Below, piece by piece: positions 10,051-18,593 of a DNA stretch of 34,328 bases; positions within the stretch are counted from its first letter, which is position 1, and each line of letters opens with the position of its first letter. The stretch is from Aculops lycopersici. Its lineage: Eukaryota > Arthropoda > Arachnida > Trombidiformes > Eriophyidae. The stretch is taken from the NCBI GenBank assembly GCA_015350385.1, contig WNKI01000001.1, positions 7,117,083 through 7,151,410 on the forward strand. Reading direction: 5' to 3'. Made by a program: the position numbers and the translations under genes. The notes beneath the pieces were generated by a model. The model saw only the letters and a program-made list of their open reading frames with translations, did not search any database and had not been told where the DNA came from.

Positions 10051-10672
10051 AGGAAACGGTACGATGTTAGAATCGATCTCTCAATACAACCCTTCACACC
10101 CACCTGCTTGCAACTTTATTTTCAACAGGTTCCGATTGCAATTCAGTCACGCGGCGCCGCTCTGTGGATGTTTTTCAAACTACTTTTCATCCCCAGATTC
10201 AATTTTACCCGCCAACAAAAGATGCACTGTCAAAGCCTAGTGGCCGGCTAACAACGCGCGCAAATCGCCACACAGAAAAAACTATTGCATTGCATTCGCA
10301 GCGTGTACTTTTGCCCAAAGCGAGAGAGGGAAACTCGCACGCATTTGAGCGTGTGTTTCAATGGGATTTTGGGGGGCTAGTATCGCGGCAAATGGGGAAA
10401 TGTGTCGAGCAATTCTTCACAGTCCAGTGTGTCATGTTGAAGGAGCCGAATACCTTTGCTCGTTCCCTTATCACCTCTTATCTTGAAAAACTTGCATCAT
10501 AATTACTATCACAATTTTCTCATATATTTATATTCTCCCAAAGGAACTTTACCAATAATAATAACAGCAACATTCACAGCTCAGTCATCATTAAGTGACA
10601 TTATCACAGCAAATATATCTACATATTTAACTTGAATCACCCAACGAGAAAACCATCAACACTGATATCAAA
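10051..10672 (+). other. Upstream region / 5' UTR of RBBP4
   Basis: About 620 bases. A frame at 10164-10502 begins with GTG and shows no family resemblance, so I do not call it. It contains CCACACAGAAAAA at 10268-10280, a 13-mer also found at 13058-13070 upstream of Myb, and an AT-rich stretch with TATATTTATATT near 10520. Confidence 0.4.
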
Positions 10673-11932
10673 ATGACCGACAAGGAGGCTGTAGAAGAGC
10701 GTGTCATCAATGAGGAGTATAAAATATGGAAAAAGAACACTCCCTTCCTCTACGATCTCGTCATGACACATGCCCTTGAGTGGCCATCGCTAACTGCCCA
10801 ATGGCTACCTGACATAACAAAACCAGAGGGCAAAGATTACAGTATTCATCGAATGATTTTAGGCACGCACACTAGTGATGAACAAAACCACTTACTTATA
10901 GCCAGTGTCCAGTTACCAAATGAGGATGCCAAGTTTGATGCATCCCAATACGATTCGGAGAAGGGAGAATTTGGTGGCTTTGGCTCGGTGAGTGGTAAGA
11001 TTGAGATTGACATTAAAATCAATCACGAGGGCGAAGTCAATAGAGCTCGTTACATGCCCCAGAACCCTTGTATCATTGCAACTAAAACACCCTCAAGCGA
11101 CGTGCTCATCTTCGACTATACCAAGCATCCATCAAAGCCAGATCCAAATGGCGAATGTAAACCGGATTTGAGATTAAAGGGCCACTCAAAGGAGGGCTAT
11201 GGATTATCGTGGAACTCCAACATCGATGGCTACTTGTTGAGCGCCTCAGATGATCACACTATCTGCCTTTGGGACATCAAATCAGCTACAAGCGATGCGA
11301 AAACCATCGACGCAAAGACAATCTACACTGGCCACTCAGGTGTCGTGGAAGATGTGGCCTGGCATCTATTACATAGCAACATTTTTGGATCGGTTGCTGA
11401 CGACCAGAAACTAATGATTTGGGATACACGGTCGAGTCATTCGAACAAACCCTCACATAGAATCGAGGCTCACGATGCAGAAGTGAATTGTTTAGCTTTT
11501 AATCCATACAGCGAGTACATCCTGGCCACTGGCTCGGCTGACAAGACTGTTGCTCTATGGGATTTGCGTAGCCCAACAGTGAAATTACACTCGTTTGAGT
11601 CCCACAAGGATGAAATTTTCCAAGTTCAATGGTCGCCACATAACGAGACTATTCTAGCATCAAGTGGTACCGATAGAAGGTTGCATGTTTGGGATTTGAG
11701 CAAGATTGGCGAGGAACAGACGGCCGAGGACGCTGAGGATGGTCCGCCAGAGTTGCTATTTATTCACGGTGGCCACACCGCCAAGATCTCTGACTTCTCC
11801 TGGAACCCCAATGAACTGTGGGTTGTATGCTCCGTTTCCGAGGACAACATAATGCAAGTTTGGCAAATGGCCGAGAACATTTACAATGATGAGGAGCCAG
11901 ACACTCCTATGGACGAGCTGGAGATGAAGTGA
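10673..11932 (+). CDS. RBBP4: RBBP4/RBBP7-type histone-binding WD40 protein (Caf1-55/NURF55)
   Basis: A single exon of 419 residues, against about 425 in vertebrate RBBP4. The N-terminal helix (ERVINEEYKIWKKNTPFLYD) and THALEWPSLTAQWLP are diagnostic. Seven WD40 blades follow, with repeat ends such as HTICLWDIKS, QKLMIWDTRS, KTVALWDLRS and RRLHVWDLSK. The acidic loop (EEQTAEDAEDGPPE) between the last blades and the C-terminal helix are retained. The family binds histones H3 and H4 and is shared by CAF-1, NURF, PRC2, Sin3/HDAC and NuRD complexes in the nucleus. ATG 10673 has A at -3 and matches the usual start. Relatives are normally multi-exon; here there is no intron. Confidence 0.97.
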   Translation: MTDKEAVEERVINEEYKIWKKNTPFLYDLVMTHALEWPSLTAQWLPDITKPEGKDYSIHRMILGTHTSDEQNHLLIASVQLPNEDAKFDASQYDSEKGEFGGFGSVSGKIEIDIKINHEGEVNRARYMPQNPCIIATKTPSSDVLIFDYTKHPSKPDPNGECKPDLRLKGHSKEGYGLSWNSNIDGYLLSASDDHTICLWDIKSATSDAKTIDAKTIYTGHSGVVEDVAWHLLHSNIFGSVADDQKLMIWDTRSSHSNKPSHRIEAHDAEVNCLAFNPYSEYILATGSADKTVALWDLRSPTVKLHSFESHKDEIFQVQWSPHNETILASSGTDRRLHVWDLSKIGEEQTAEDAEDGPPELLFIHGGHTAKISDFSWNPNELWVVCSVSEDNIMQVWQMAENIYNDEEPDTPMDELEMK

Positions 11933-11937
11933 ACATG

Positions 11938-11943
11938 AATAAA
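11938..11943 (+). terminator. Poly(A) signal AATAAA five bases after the RBBP4 stop
   Basis: The hexamer begins at the sixth base after TGA 11930-11932. If used, the 3' UTR would be only 20-35 bases. The next canonical AATAAA I see is near 12863. Confidence 0.45.
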
Positions 11944-13748
11944 GAAACGAGATCAAATATCATGAAAGTGGCCCAGCATCATCAGTGAGCCCACTATGGA
12001 TAAAAATCTCCGATTGCCTTTTGTTTTACTTTCGGAAGCAAATCTTTCGATATTATCTCTATGTGGAATCCACTGTCCAGTTAACACTGGAATGGGGTGA
12101 ATGAGAATCTGGAGTAAGTCTGGCAATATCAGCCAGAACTCTAAAAGCTAATTAGAACTCATTTCTTTCTCCCAAACTGTAACCTAGATCCTCATAAAGA
12201 CTCTAAATTAGATTCGACAAGATCGATCAAATCTTCTACTTACGCCTCATGTAGCCTGGAGCATATATCGACAGTTGCTCACGAGACTCAGTTAGATGGC
12301 GGTCAATATTTAGGGTTATTCTCGTCGAAATAATGCATTCGTGTGCAAGTTAGATCTGGTTTCCTGATTCTGTGAAGAGGCGGCAACCCAAAGTTGCAGG
12401 CGGCACCGTTGAGATCCCTCTTAGTCGATGCTCGTGTCAAGTTTGGGCAGCTTATTATGCAAGGGACGAGTAAATAGAGTTTTTCTTTCGCTTTAGAGAA
12501 AAAAGATCGAGAGACAACAGGTGTTTCCGCTTTTTCGGAGTTGCATGTTACGTAATCGTTCAATTCAGCCAACCGAAACCATGAATGAGTTACTCAAATA
12601 TCACGAGGAGTCTACCGAGAGAAGTCTACTAGGAGGGCGCGCAACTTTCTCTACCAGTTTTCGCTGGTTGCTGGGTGGGGCAAGCACTGCAGTGAACCAG
12701 ATAACTAAAATTTGGTTCAAGTTTGCAATGAGCAGTGGCAGCAGCAGCTGCTGCGCTGAAATTTTGTTGCCATCCGCCATGGCACCAACCACTGGAGCCT
12801 CAGAGGAATAGAGGCCAATGGCTTTCATAATGATGGAACCCCTGCGAGAGTTTGCAGAGCATGCAATAAAGCAGAACGCCGCAGTGACCGACTCGGCTGC
12901 CAACCGACAATCTGCACCAGTTGCCCGGCGCCAGAAAAAGCCGCAGCGACTAGCACGGAGGCTGACTAATCTTTAATACGCACTCACAGCTGCTGCGCCC
13001 GCTAACTGTCCCGTTGAAAACTTGCAAATTTTCTCTCAAAGTTTTTCCCATTCGTCTCCACACAGAAAAAGCCATTGCCGCTCGCACACCAGAGACGCAG
13101 GCAGGCAAACCTCAACGTTCGCGCTCACAGACACTGCAAGTTGCTGCTGCCGCTGCGGTGGCAGCCATTGCGAGTGATGCAGATTTCGAGCGTCAGCTGC
13201 ATGGCCATTGGCTCTTCGTTGCATTACTTCTCTGCTTAAAATTTACATGCATTCTCTATGAAACGAGACGAGACGAGACGAGACGAAACGAAACGAGTCG
13301 AGTTGAGCGAAGCACACAGAGAAGTACGGGAGTTTTGATAGCAACCAACTGTAGCAGAGGAGTCGAGTGAGCGACAGAGTTTTTTGGCGCCATGAAAATA
13401 TCAACAAATCTCTGAGCAGAGAGGCCATCAACATCAACAATTGGATCCTCAAGTGGCCGTCACCTGGGATCTATATATTTATAATATTTTATTCTATAAT
13501 ATGTATTTAAACAAATCAGTTTTAATTTATATATAAATACACGCATGACAGCGAGATAGCAAGATAACGCCCGTTCTTATCATTGTACAGAAACTAGCGC
13601 AATTCTACTGGAAACGAAGCCAAATTTATTTTGTCGTCGTAGTCGTAATCGTTGTCGCCGGTACTGGATCGGTGATATCAACTTGCTTAGTTGAGAGGAG
13701 GCAACTAGATTAATTGAGTCTGATTCCAGCTAATCCCAATCTGCGAGG
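11944..13748. other. Intergenic region upstream of Myb
   Basis: About 1.8 kb. The short frames on both strands (for example 12303-12572 and 12521-12811) are low-complexity or rely on non-ATG starts, and none resembles a known protein. It contains the 13-mer at 13058-13070, a pentamer repeat at 13259-13307, and an AT-rich stretch at 13470-13545 that could be the Myb core promoter. Confidence 0.5.
13259..13307. repeat. Pentanucleotide repeat (GAGAC/GAAAC)
   Basis: Four or more tandem CGAGA units followed by CGAAA and CGAGT variants. The unit is like the tract at 5068-5133. Confidence 0.8.
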
Positions 13749-14657
13749 ATGGGATCAGACGCGAAACATCTCGTCACACCACTTGGCACATCAACTAACA
13801 CCAACACCAATATTAACTCATCGGCTCGCAAAAAGGAATGCACCAAAAAGGGCGCCTGGAGTGCTGAGGAGGATCAGAAGGTAGTTGAGCTTGTAGCTGA
13901 GTATGGACCAAAGAAATGGACCCTAATTGCTACACAACTAGAAGGTCGCATTGGCAAGCAATGCCGAGAGAGATGGCACAATCATCTCAATCCAGAGATT
14001 GTAAAGACAAAATGGACCTCCGAGGAGGAGAGAACCATCATACAAGCTCATGAAGAGTATGGCAACCACTGGGCCAAGATAGCCAAGATGCTACCTGGCA
14101 GAACTGACAATGCCATCAAAAATCATTGGAACTCAACCCTAAAACGAAGGGCTGAGGGAACTCTCAGAAAGAGGCCAGCTGATGCAAATCGAAGGAAAAC
14201 TATCGAAGCTCTTGGTTTTAAGCGCATCAAATTTGAGAACCAAACATCTAACAACCCAGCTAGAGCTTCAATGCCAATTTGTGGAACTAGCAGCGGCGAG
14301 TTGAGCATCAATAATCCAAATATCATGAATCTCAACAACAACAATCTCAACAGCAACTCAGAGAACAGTAACATTTGTAGCAACAATAATAATATTCACG
14401 ACACTAACAATAACCCAATTACACTATTGCAAGACAGCAACAACTTTAATAACGTCAACCATCAACATCAACATCAACAACAACACCACCATCTACAACC
14501 GCAACCCCAACAACCGCCACAACATCACAATTTATTCGAAAATGATAATCTTATGCAAGCGTCAGATTATGATTTAGTTAGTCTCATTGATGACACATTG
14601 TTCGAAGATATCAACTTAGATCCATACTTGGAGTACGATTCATTAATTTTTAATTAG
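13749..14657 (+). CDS. Myb: Myb-type transcription factor with two repeats (R2R3), animal c-Myb class
   Basis: A single exon of 302 residues. Repeat R2 (about residues 33-84, W37/W57/W76) contains GRIGKQCRERWHNHLNP. Repeat R3 (about 85-135, W89/W108/W127) contains LPGRTDNAIKNHWNST. Both match animal c-Myb repeats 2 and 3, which form the sequence-specific DNA-binding unit. Animal Myb proteins normally carry a preceding R1; here only a 30-residue Thr/Asn-rich leader comes before R2, and no R1 is visible upstream in any frame. Residues 185-265 are Asn-, then His/Gln-rich. The C-terminal 38 residues are acidic (SLIDDTLFEDINLD) and may be an activation segment. The MybL2-type C-terminal repression region is not evident. 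Confidence 0.94.
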   Translation: MGSDAKHLVTPLGTSTNTNTNINSSARKKECTKKGAWSAEEDQKVVELVAEYGPKKWTLIATQLEGRIGKQCRERWHNHLNPEIVKTKWTSEEERTIIQAHEEYGNHWAKIAKMLPGRTDNAIKNHWNSTLKRRAEGTLRKRPADANRRKTIEALGFKRIKFENQTSNNPARASMPICGTSSGELSINNPNIMNLNNNNLNSNSENSNICSNNNNIHDTNNNPITLLQDSNNFNNVNHQHQHQQQHHHLQPQPQQPPQHHNLFENDNLMQASDYDLVSLIDDTLFEDINLDPYLEYDSLIFN

Positions 14658-14722
14658 AGCAAATGTATTTGTATCATATCACGCAAGTAATAGATCCGCA
14701 AGTAAGCATATATTTATCATCA

Positions 14723-14728
14723 TTTATT
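14723..14728 (-). terminator. Poly(A) signal AATAAA of TTC27 (minus strand)
   Basis: TTTATT on the plus strand reads AATAAA on the minus strand, 42 bases beyond the TTC27 stop. TTC27 transcripts would therefore overlap the Myb 3' UTR. Confidence 0.6.
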
Positions 14729-14743
14729 ATACACACCAAAGGA

Positions 14744-14749
14744 AATAAA
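14744..14749 (+). terminator. Poly(A) signal AATAAA of Myb
   Basis: It lies 87 bases after the Myb stop and 21 bases before the TTC27 stop on the other strand, so Myb transcripts should end inside or next to TTC27 coding sequence. Confidence 0.65.
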
Positions 14750-14769
14750 TATCTCACCAGAATGTATTC

Positions 14770-17325
14770 TCAAGTCTTATAACCTTGATTGTGCAATGTC
14801 CTGATGGCATTATTTATGGACAATTTGAAGTTTTTCCATTGATTCCACAACTCCTTGCGTGCCCCTAGAACCTCCAGGGCAAATAGATAGCAATCAACAA
14901 GTTCATCATAACAATCGATAACCTTGACAACCTTTTCAGGAACTCGAAACCAGTCGGCATCGCTTGTCATTGAGGTTGGGGTTGCTCTTTGCAAGGCATT
15001 GGTAATTTTGCTTACTCTTGCATCGTAGTCTAGCTTTGAGACCTCTTTACCCTCCTGCCTGCCAGATAACATTAATTCAAACTCCCTAATGAGAAGTTTG
15101 AAGTAACAAATCCAAACCCTGGATGAACAGGCACTGGTTGTGTTCAATCTTGCCAATAGCTTTAATGCCTCACCAAGAAGCTTTGGTAACTCTGTGTCTT
15201 TCTCGTTATAAGATCGCTTTAGGATTTGATGTGTAAGGGCGCTCAGTATTTGATCATCTTTGTGGGCTGCCTTGAGATCAACTAGTCGATGCCAGGCTGT
15301 TATTACATCGTCTAATGCTCCAATTTGCATGGAAACTAGCATAAAGTTTTCCCAGACCTTCCATTCCTCAAAGTTACACTTGATGGCTTCTCGTAATGTT
15401 CGCCAGGCTCGCTCTTTTTGGTTGAGTTTGATGTATGCTTTGGAGAGATTGTTCCAGGCTAAAAAGTTTGTATCATCTAGATAGGTAAGATTTCTATAAC
15501 ACTCCGCGGCTCTATCATATCTTTCAATGGTGAGGCAACTATACGCCAACATGGACAATATACTTATGTTTGACGGATTGGCCTTTGCAGCATCCTCGTA
15601 ATGTTCTATAGCTTCAGCGTATTGTTTTCTCACATAATAGTGGGTACCGATTGACTTTTTGGCCCTAGCAAATCGTTTGTTGGACAAAGTCCATGACTTC
15701 TCGTAGTGTTCAATGTTATCTGTTGCATCACCTAGCAAGCAATATAAATATGGCGTTTCTTCCTTCTCCAATTCTTGTCTTAAAATCTTTTCAGCCTTGT
15801 TGGTCTGACCCAGCATATTGTAGCATTTTATAATTCCCTCCCAATATTCAATTTGAGTGTAAATTTCGAGCGCATTCTTGAATAGGGCAAGATCGAAGGA
15901 TATGTCGCCGAGAGATCTCTTCACTTGCCACCTGGATTGAGGCAGGACTGCGTAGATGAACTTCATTCTTTTAGTTATCGAGGTAGTATCCTTCTGCTCA
16001 CAAGTTGTCTTGATCAAGTCTTCCATCTGCAATAGGGCTCGATCCATCTTACGCATATGCTTCTTTTCTACTATAGATCTTATAGCTAGAGCCTTGTATC
16101 TGACAGACCATATACTCGAAGACTTTATGATTGATCTGAGGTAAGCTTGAGTCCATTCATCTTTCAACGATTCCTCCATCACCTCAGTCTTTAGGATAAA
16201 GTCGAGCTTGGCCAGCATCAACAGTTGAGCTTCTGGTGAGATGTCACTTTCATCAATCTTCTTGTCGCCACACTCGTCCTCGGCTACGAACGCGATATCA
16301 GGTAGCAGGGTATCGTCATCTAATTTTATATCCTTCGGCAATCCGGCAATATCTTCCTCGCTAATTTGATCATTCAACAATGAAACCTGCTCCTGTCTCT
16401 GTTTAGTTTCGACATCTCGCTTAACTTTTATCATCAGTTGTGGAACATCTGTCTGTTGGAATTTAGTTCGCTTGCCTAAAACTCCGGTATGTTGTATTGT
16501 GACTCCAGAGAACTCGGATACATAATCGATAATCTTGCGAGCTGTTGTGAATGAATCGCGCAAGATGGCCGATTGAATGAGCTCGCAACATAGCTCGACA
16601 ATATTGAATCTCACTAGCTGGGTATTATTCTCCTTTGACTCGTTGATGATATGGTGGTCGAAGATAAACTCTTGAATTTTTCGCAGCTCTGTCGATAGAG
16701 TTTCGGATGGTTCTACGGAAATCATCACTTGTATGGTGTACATTCGATGTCTCCATACTAGAAACTCTAGTTCGAGCATCCTCCTCGAACAACCGATACT
16801 GTATACGAGAGTCCACAGATGCTGTGCCGATCTTAGAAGCCATGGATTTGCAGTTAGGTGGTATATGTCAGAGCCGTCGACGGCTAAGGATGTGTAATCA
16901 ATCTTATCCGTGAGTATCTTGTAAATCTTAGGTAACGACTTGTAAGACTGTTCAATCGTCTCGTCGGATGATAGACCTGCAAAGTTATCTATGACAAATA
17001 GTTGCGTTAGAGATGCTGCAAGAATTAAGGCCAAGTTTGCAACATCATTCTGATCTAGATTCAACTCGGTAAATATCTCCTCCTTCTGTTCAGCAGTGAG
17101 CTTGCCAATAGTTGCAGTAGGATTATTAAGTGACACTTCATTTGCATCAAATATATCGAATATAACTTGGAGCAACTCAGTGCAGAGATCGTCCTTTAAA
17201 ATTCCGCTAACAAGTGGTTCTCGGTCATTGGAGTTCTCGTTCGATCGAAGGGTTTTGTACAACTTCAGAACATTTGGACTCTTGATTACGTCCTCAAGTA
17301 GCTGTGATTCCTCCAGGATAAACAT
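14770..17325 (-). CDS. TTC27: Tetratricopeptide repeat protein 27
   Basis: A single exon of 851 residues; vertebrate TTC27 has about 843. The N-terminal half is helical, with DANEVSLNNPTATIGKLTAE and NPWLLRSAQHLWTLVYS blocks resembling the family. TPR units occupy about residues 485-650 (EYWEGIIKCYNMLGQTNKAE, KQYAEAIEHYEDAAKANP, RYDRAAECYRNLTYLDDTN, NFLAWNNLSKAYIKLNQKE), followed by EAIKCNFEEWKVWENFMLVS, characteristic of TTC27. The family is linked to ribosome biogenesis and RNA-related complexes; the exact role is not settled. The start (CAT at 17323-17325) gives full family length. The gene is convergent with Myb, with 112 bases between stops. Confidence 0.95.
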   Translation of the reverse strand: MFILEESQLLEDVIKSPNVLKLYKTLRSNENSNDREPLVSGILKDDLCTELLQVIFDIFDANEVSLNNPTATIGKLTAEQKEEIFTELNLDQNDVANLALILAASLTQLFVIDNFAGLSSDETIEQSYKSLPKIYKILTDKIDYTSLAVDGSDIYHLTANPWLLRSAQHLWTLVYSIGCSRRMLELEFLVWRHRMYTIQVMISVEPSETLSTELRKIQEFIFDHHIINESKENNTQLVRFNIVELCCELIQSAILRDSFTTARKIIDYVSEFSGVTIQHTGVLGKRTKFQQTDVPQLMIKVKRDVETKQRQEQVSLLNDQISEEDIAGLPKDIKLDDDTLLPDIAFVAEDECGDKKIDESDISPEAQLLMLAKLDFILKTEVMEESLKDEWTQAYLRSIIKSSSIWSVRYKALAIRSIVEKKHMRKMDRALLQMEDLIKTTCEQKDTTSITKRMKFIYAVLPQSRWQVKRSLGDISFDLALFKNALEIYTQIEYWEGIIKCYNMLGQTNKAEKILRQELEKEETPYLYCLLGDATDNIEHYEKSWTLSNKRFARAKKSIGTHYYVRKQYAEAIEHYEDAAKANPSNISILSMLAYSCLTIERYDRAAECYRNLTYLDDTNFLAWNNLSKAYIKLNQKERAWRTLREAIKCNFEEWKVWENFMLVSMQIGALDDVITAWHRLVDLKAAHKDDQILSALTHQILKRSYNEKDTELPKLLGEALKLLARLNTTSACSSRVWICYFKLLIREFELMLSGRQEGKEVSKLDYDARVSKITNALQRATPTSMTSDADWFRVPEKVVKVIDCYDELVDCYLFALEVLGARKELWNQWKNFKLSINNAIRTLHNQGYKT

Positions 17326-18593
17326 GATTGGTGTGGATAGATTTCATGCAAAATTGCTGGGAAATAATATGACGCAAAAGTTTTAAAGGTAGTTGGCCAG
17401 GTAAATACAGAGTCATCAATAAACTTAAAAGGGTCTTTGCCGCATCGCGTCAACCACGTTTTCCTCACACGTTTTCTCGATTTGCTCGCTCGCTAGTCGC
17501 GCGGCTGCTGTGCTGTCGCTGGCGGGCTGTCAATTCCATAGGGCAGACTGCGCAAAAAAACAAACTAGTTCAGCCCAATTTTTACTCACTCATGCATACA
17601 AGCAGCTGTAGTAAATTTTCCGTCTTTACCCTCGGGCTGTTAGCTGTTCGGACTGGCAAGCCAGCCAGCCAGCAGCCGTCTAAACTTTATCGCCCTGCCA
17701 ACACCCAAGCCACAACATATGCAATGCAAGTGCAGCAGTCTCGCTCCACAGTGTGTACACAGTAAAGTGCGAGACTACTGGGCGGCTGCGCCTCTTGTGT
17801 TGTTTGCTCACACAAGTGGAGCCATGCACTGGCCTCCATAGAAAACCACTGCACCATTCAATTGGCTCTCTTCCATTCCATTCCATTGCTATTGCTGTTT
17901 GTGTTGGCGCCTCTGCAAAACTGCAGTTAGACAACTACTTGCGCCTGTGAACTTGCAACTGGCCACAACACACAAACTCACGGAGATTGTTGAATCTCCA
18001 ATTGTGAACCCAGTGGCACCAGTGGGCAAGCAAACAACATGAACAGCGCATCTGCTGCATGAAGACCAAACAAGTGGATTCGCTACTGGCTCAGGCGAAG
18101 TTGCGCCCCAGTTATTAATGAATGGAAATGGAAAACTTATTATTCAACTACATGTCTAGTAAACTCATTTTCATTGCATAACCACTTCTACTTATCATCA
18201 AGTTCCACTTCCCAAAACCACTTGCAAGTTTTCTCTTTTATCCATAAAAACTTTTCTTAAATGTGGGTAACTTAAATATCGACTCTGTCGCTGGCTAGTC
18301 TTCGTCGAATTGATGCAACTTTTTCCTCGATAGGAGCGACAGATTTACTCGATGCAATCATCTTTATTATAACAAGTCAATCAAAAATTCCAATGGACTG
18401 CTTACCAAAGAATCCAGTGGATTATTAGAAGTTTGATTGCAACCATAAGAGCTGCAAATGAACAAACTACTTAACATATCAGATATCTCAAGTGCAATTG
18501 AACCGCAACACCAACAACAAGTGGAATATTTTCAAATTGATCACAAGCAACTATTTTAAAACTTTTCTAGGGTTCACCTTTTGAGATTTCAAG
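17326..18593. other. Divergent intergenic region between TTC27 and gliotactin
   Basis: About 1.27 kb containing both promoters. Three ACAAGTGG octamers occur at 17812-17819, 18070-18077 and 18517-18524. ACTTTTCTAG ending at 18570 could be a 3' splice site of a gliotactin 5' UTR intron. The short frames here (for example 17680-17934 and 17753-17950) show no family resemblance. Confidence 0.45.

Noticed and set aside
10164..10502. 112-codon open frame before RBBP4
   Set aside because: It starts at GTG, has no family resemblance and sits where the RBBP4 promoter and 5' UTR are expected.
12303..12903. Overlapping frames on both strands between RBBP4 and Myb
   Set aside because: Short, mutually overlapping, no conserved pattern. 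Ordinary random frames.
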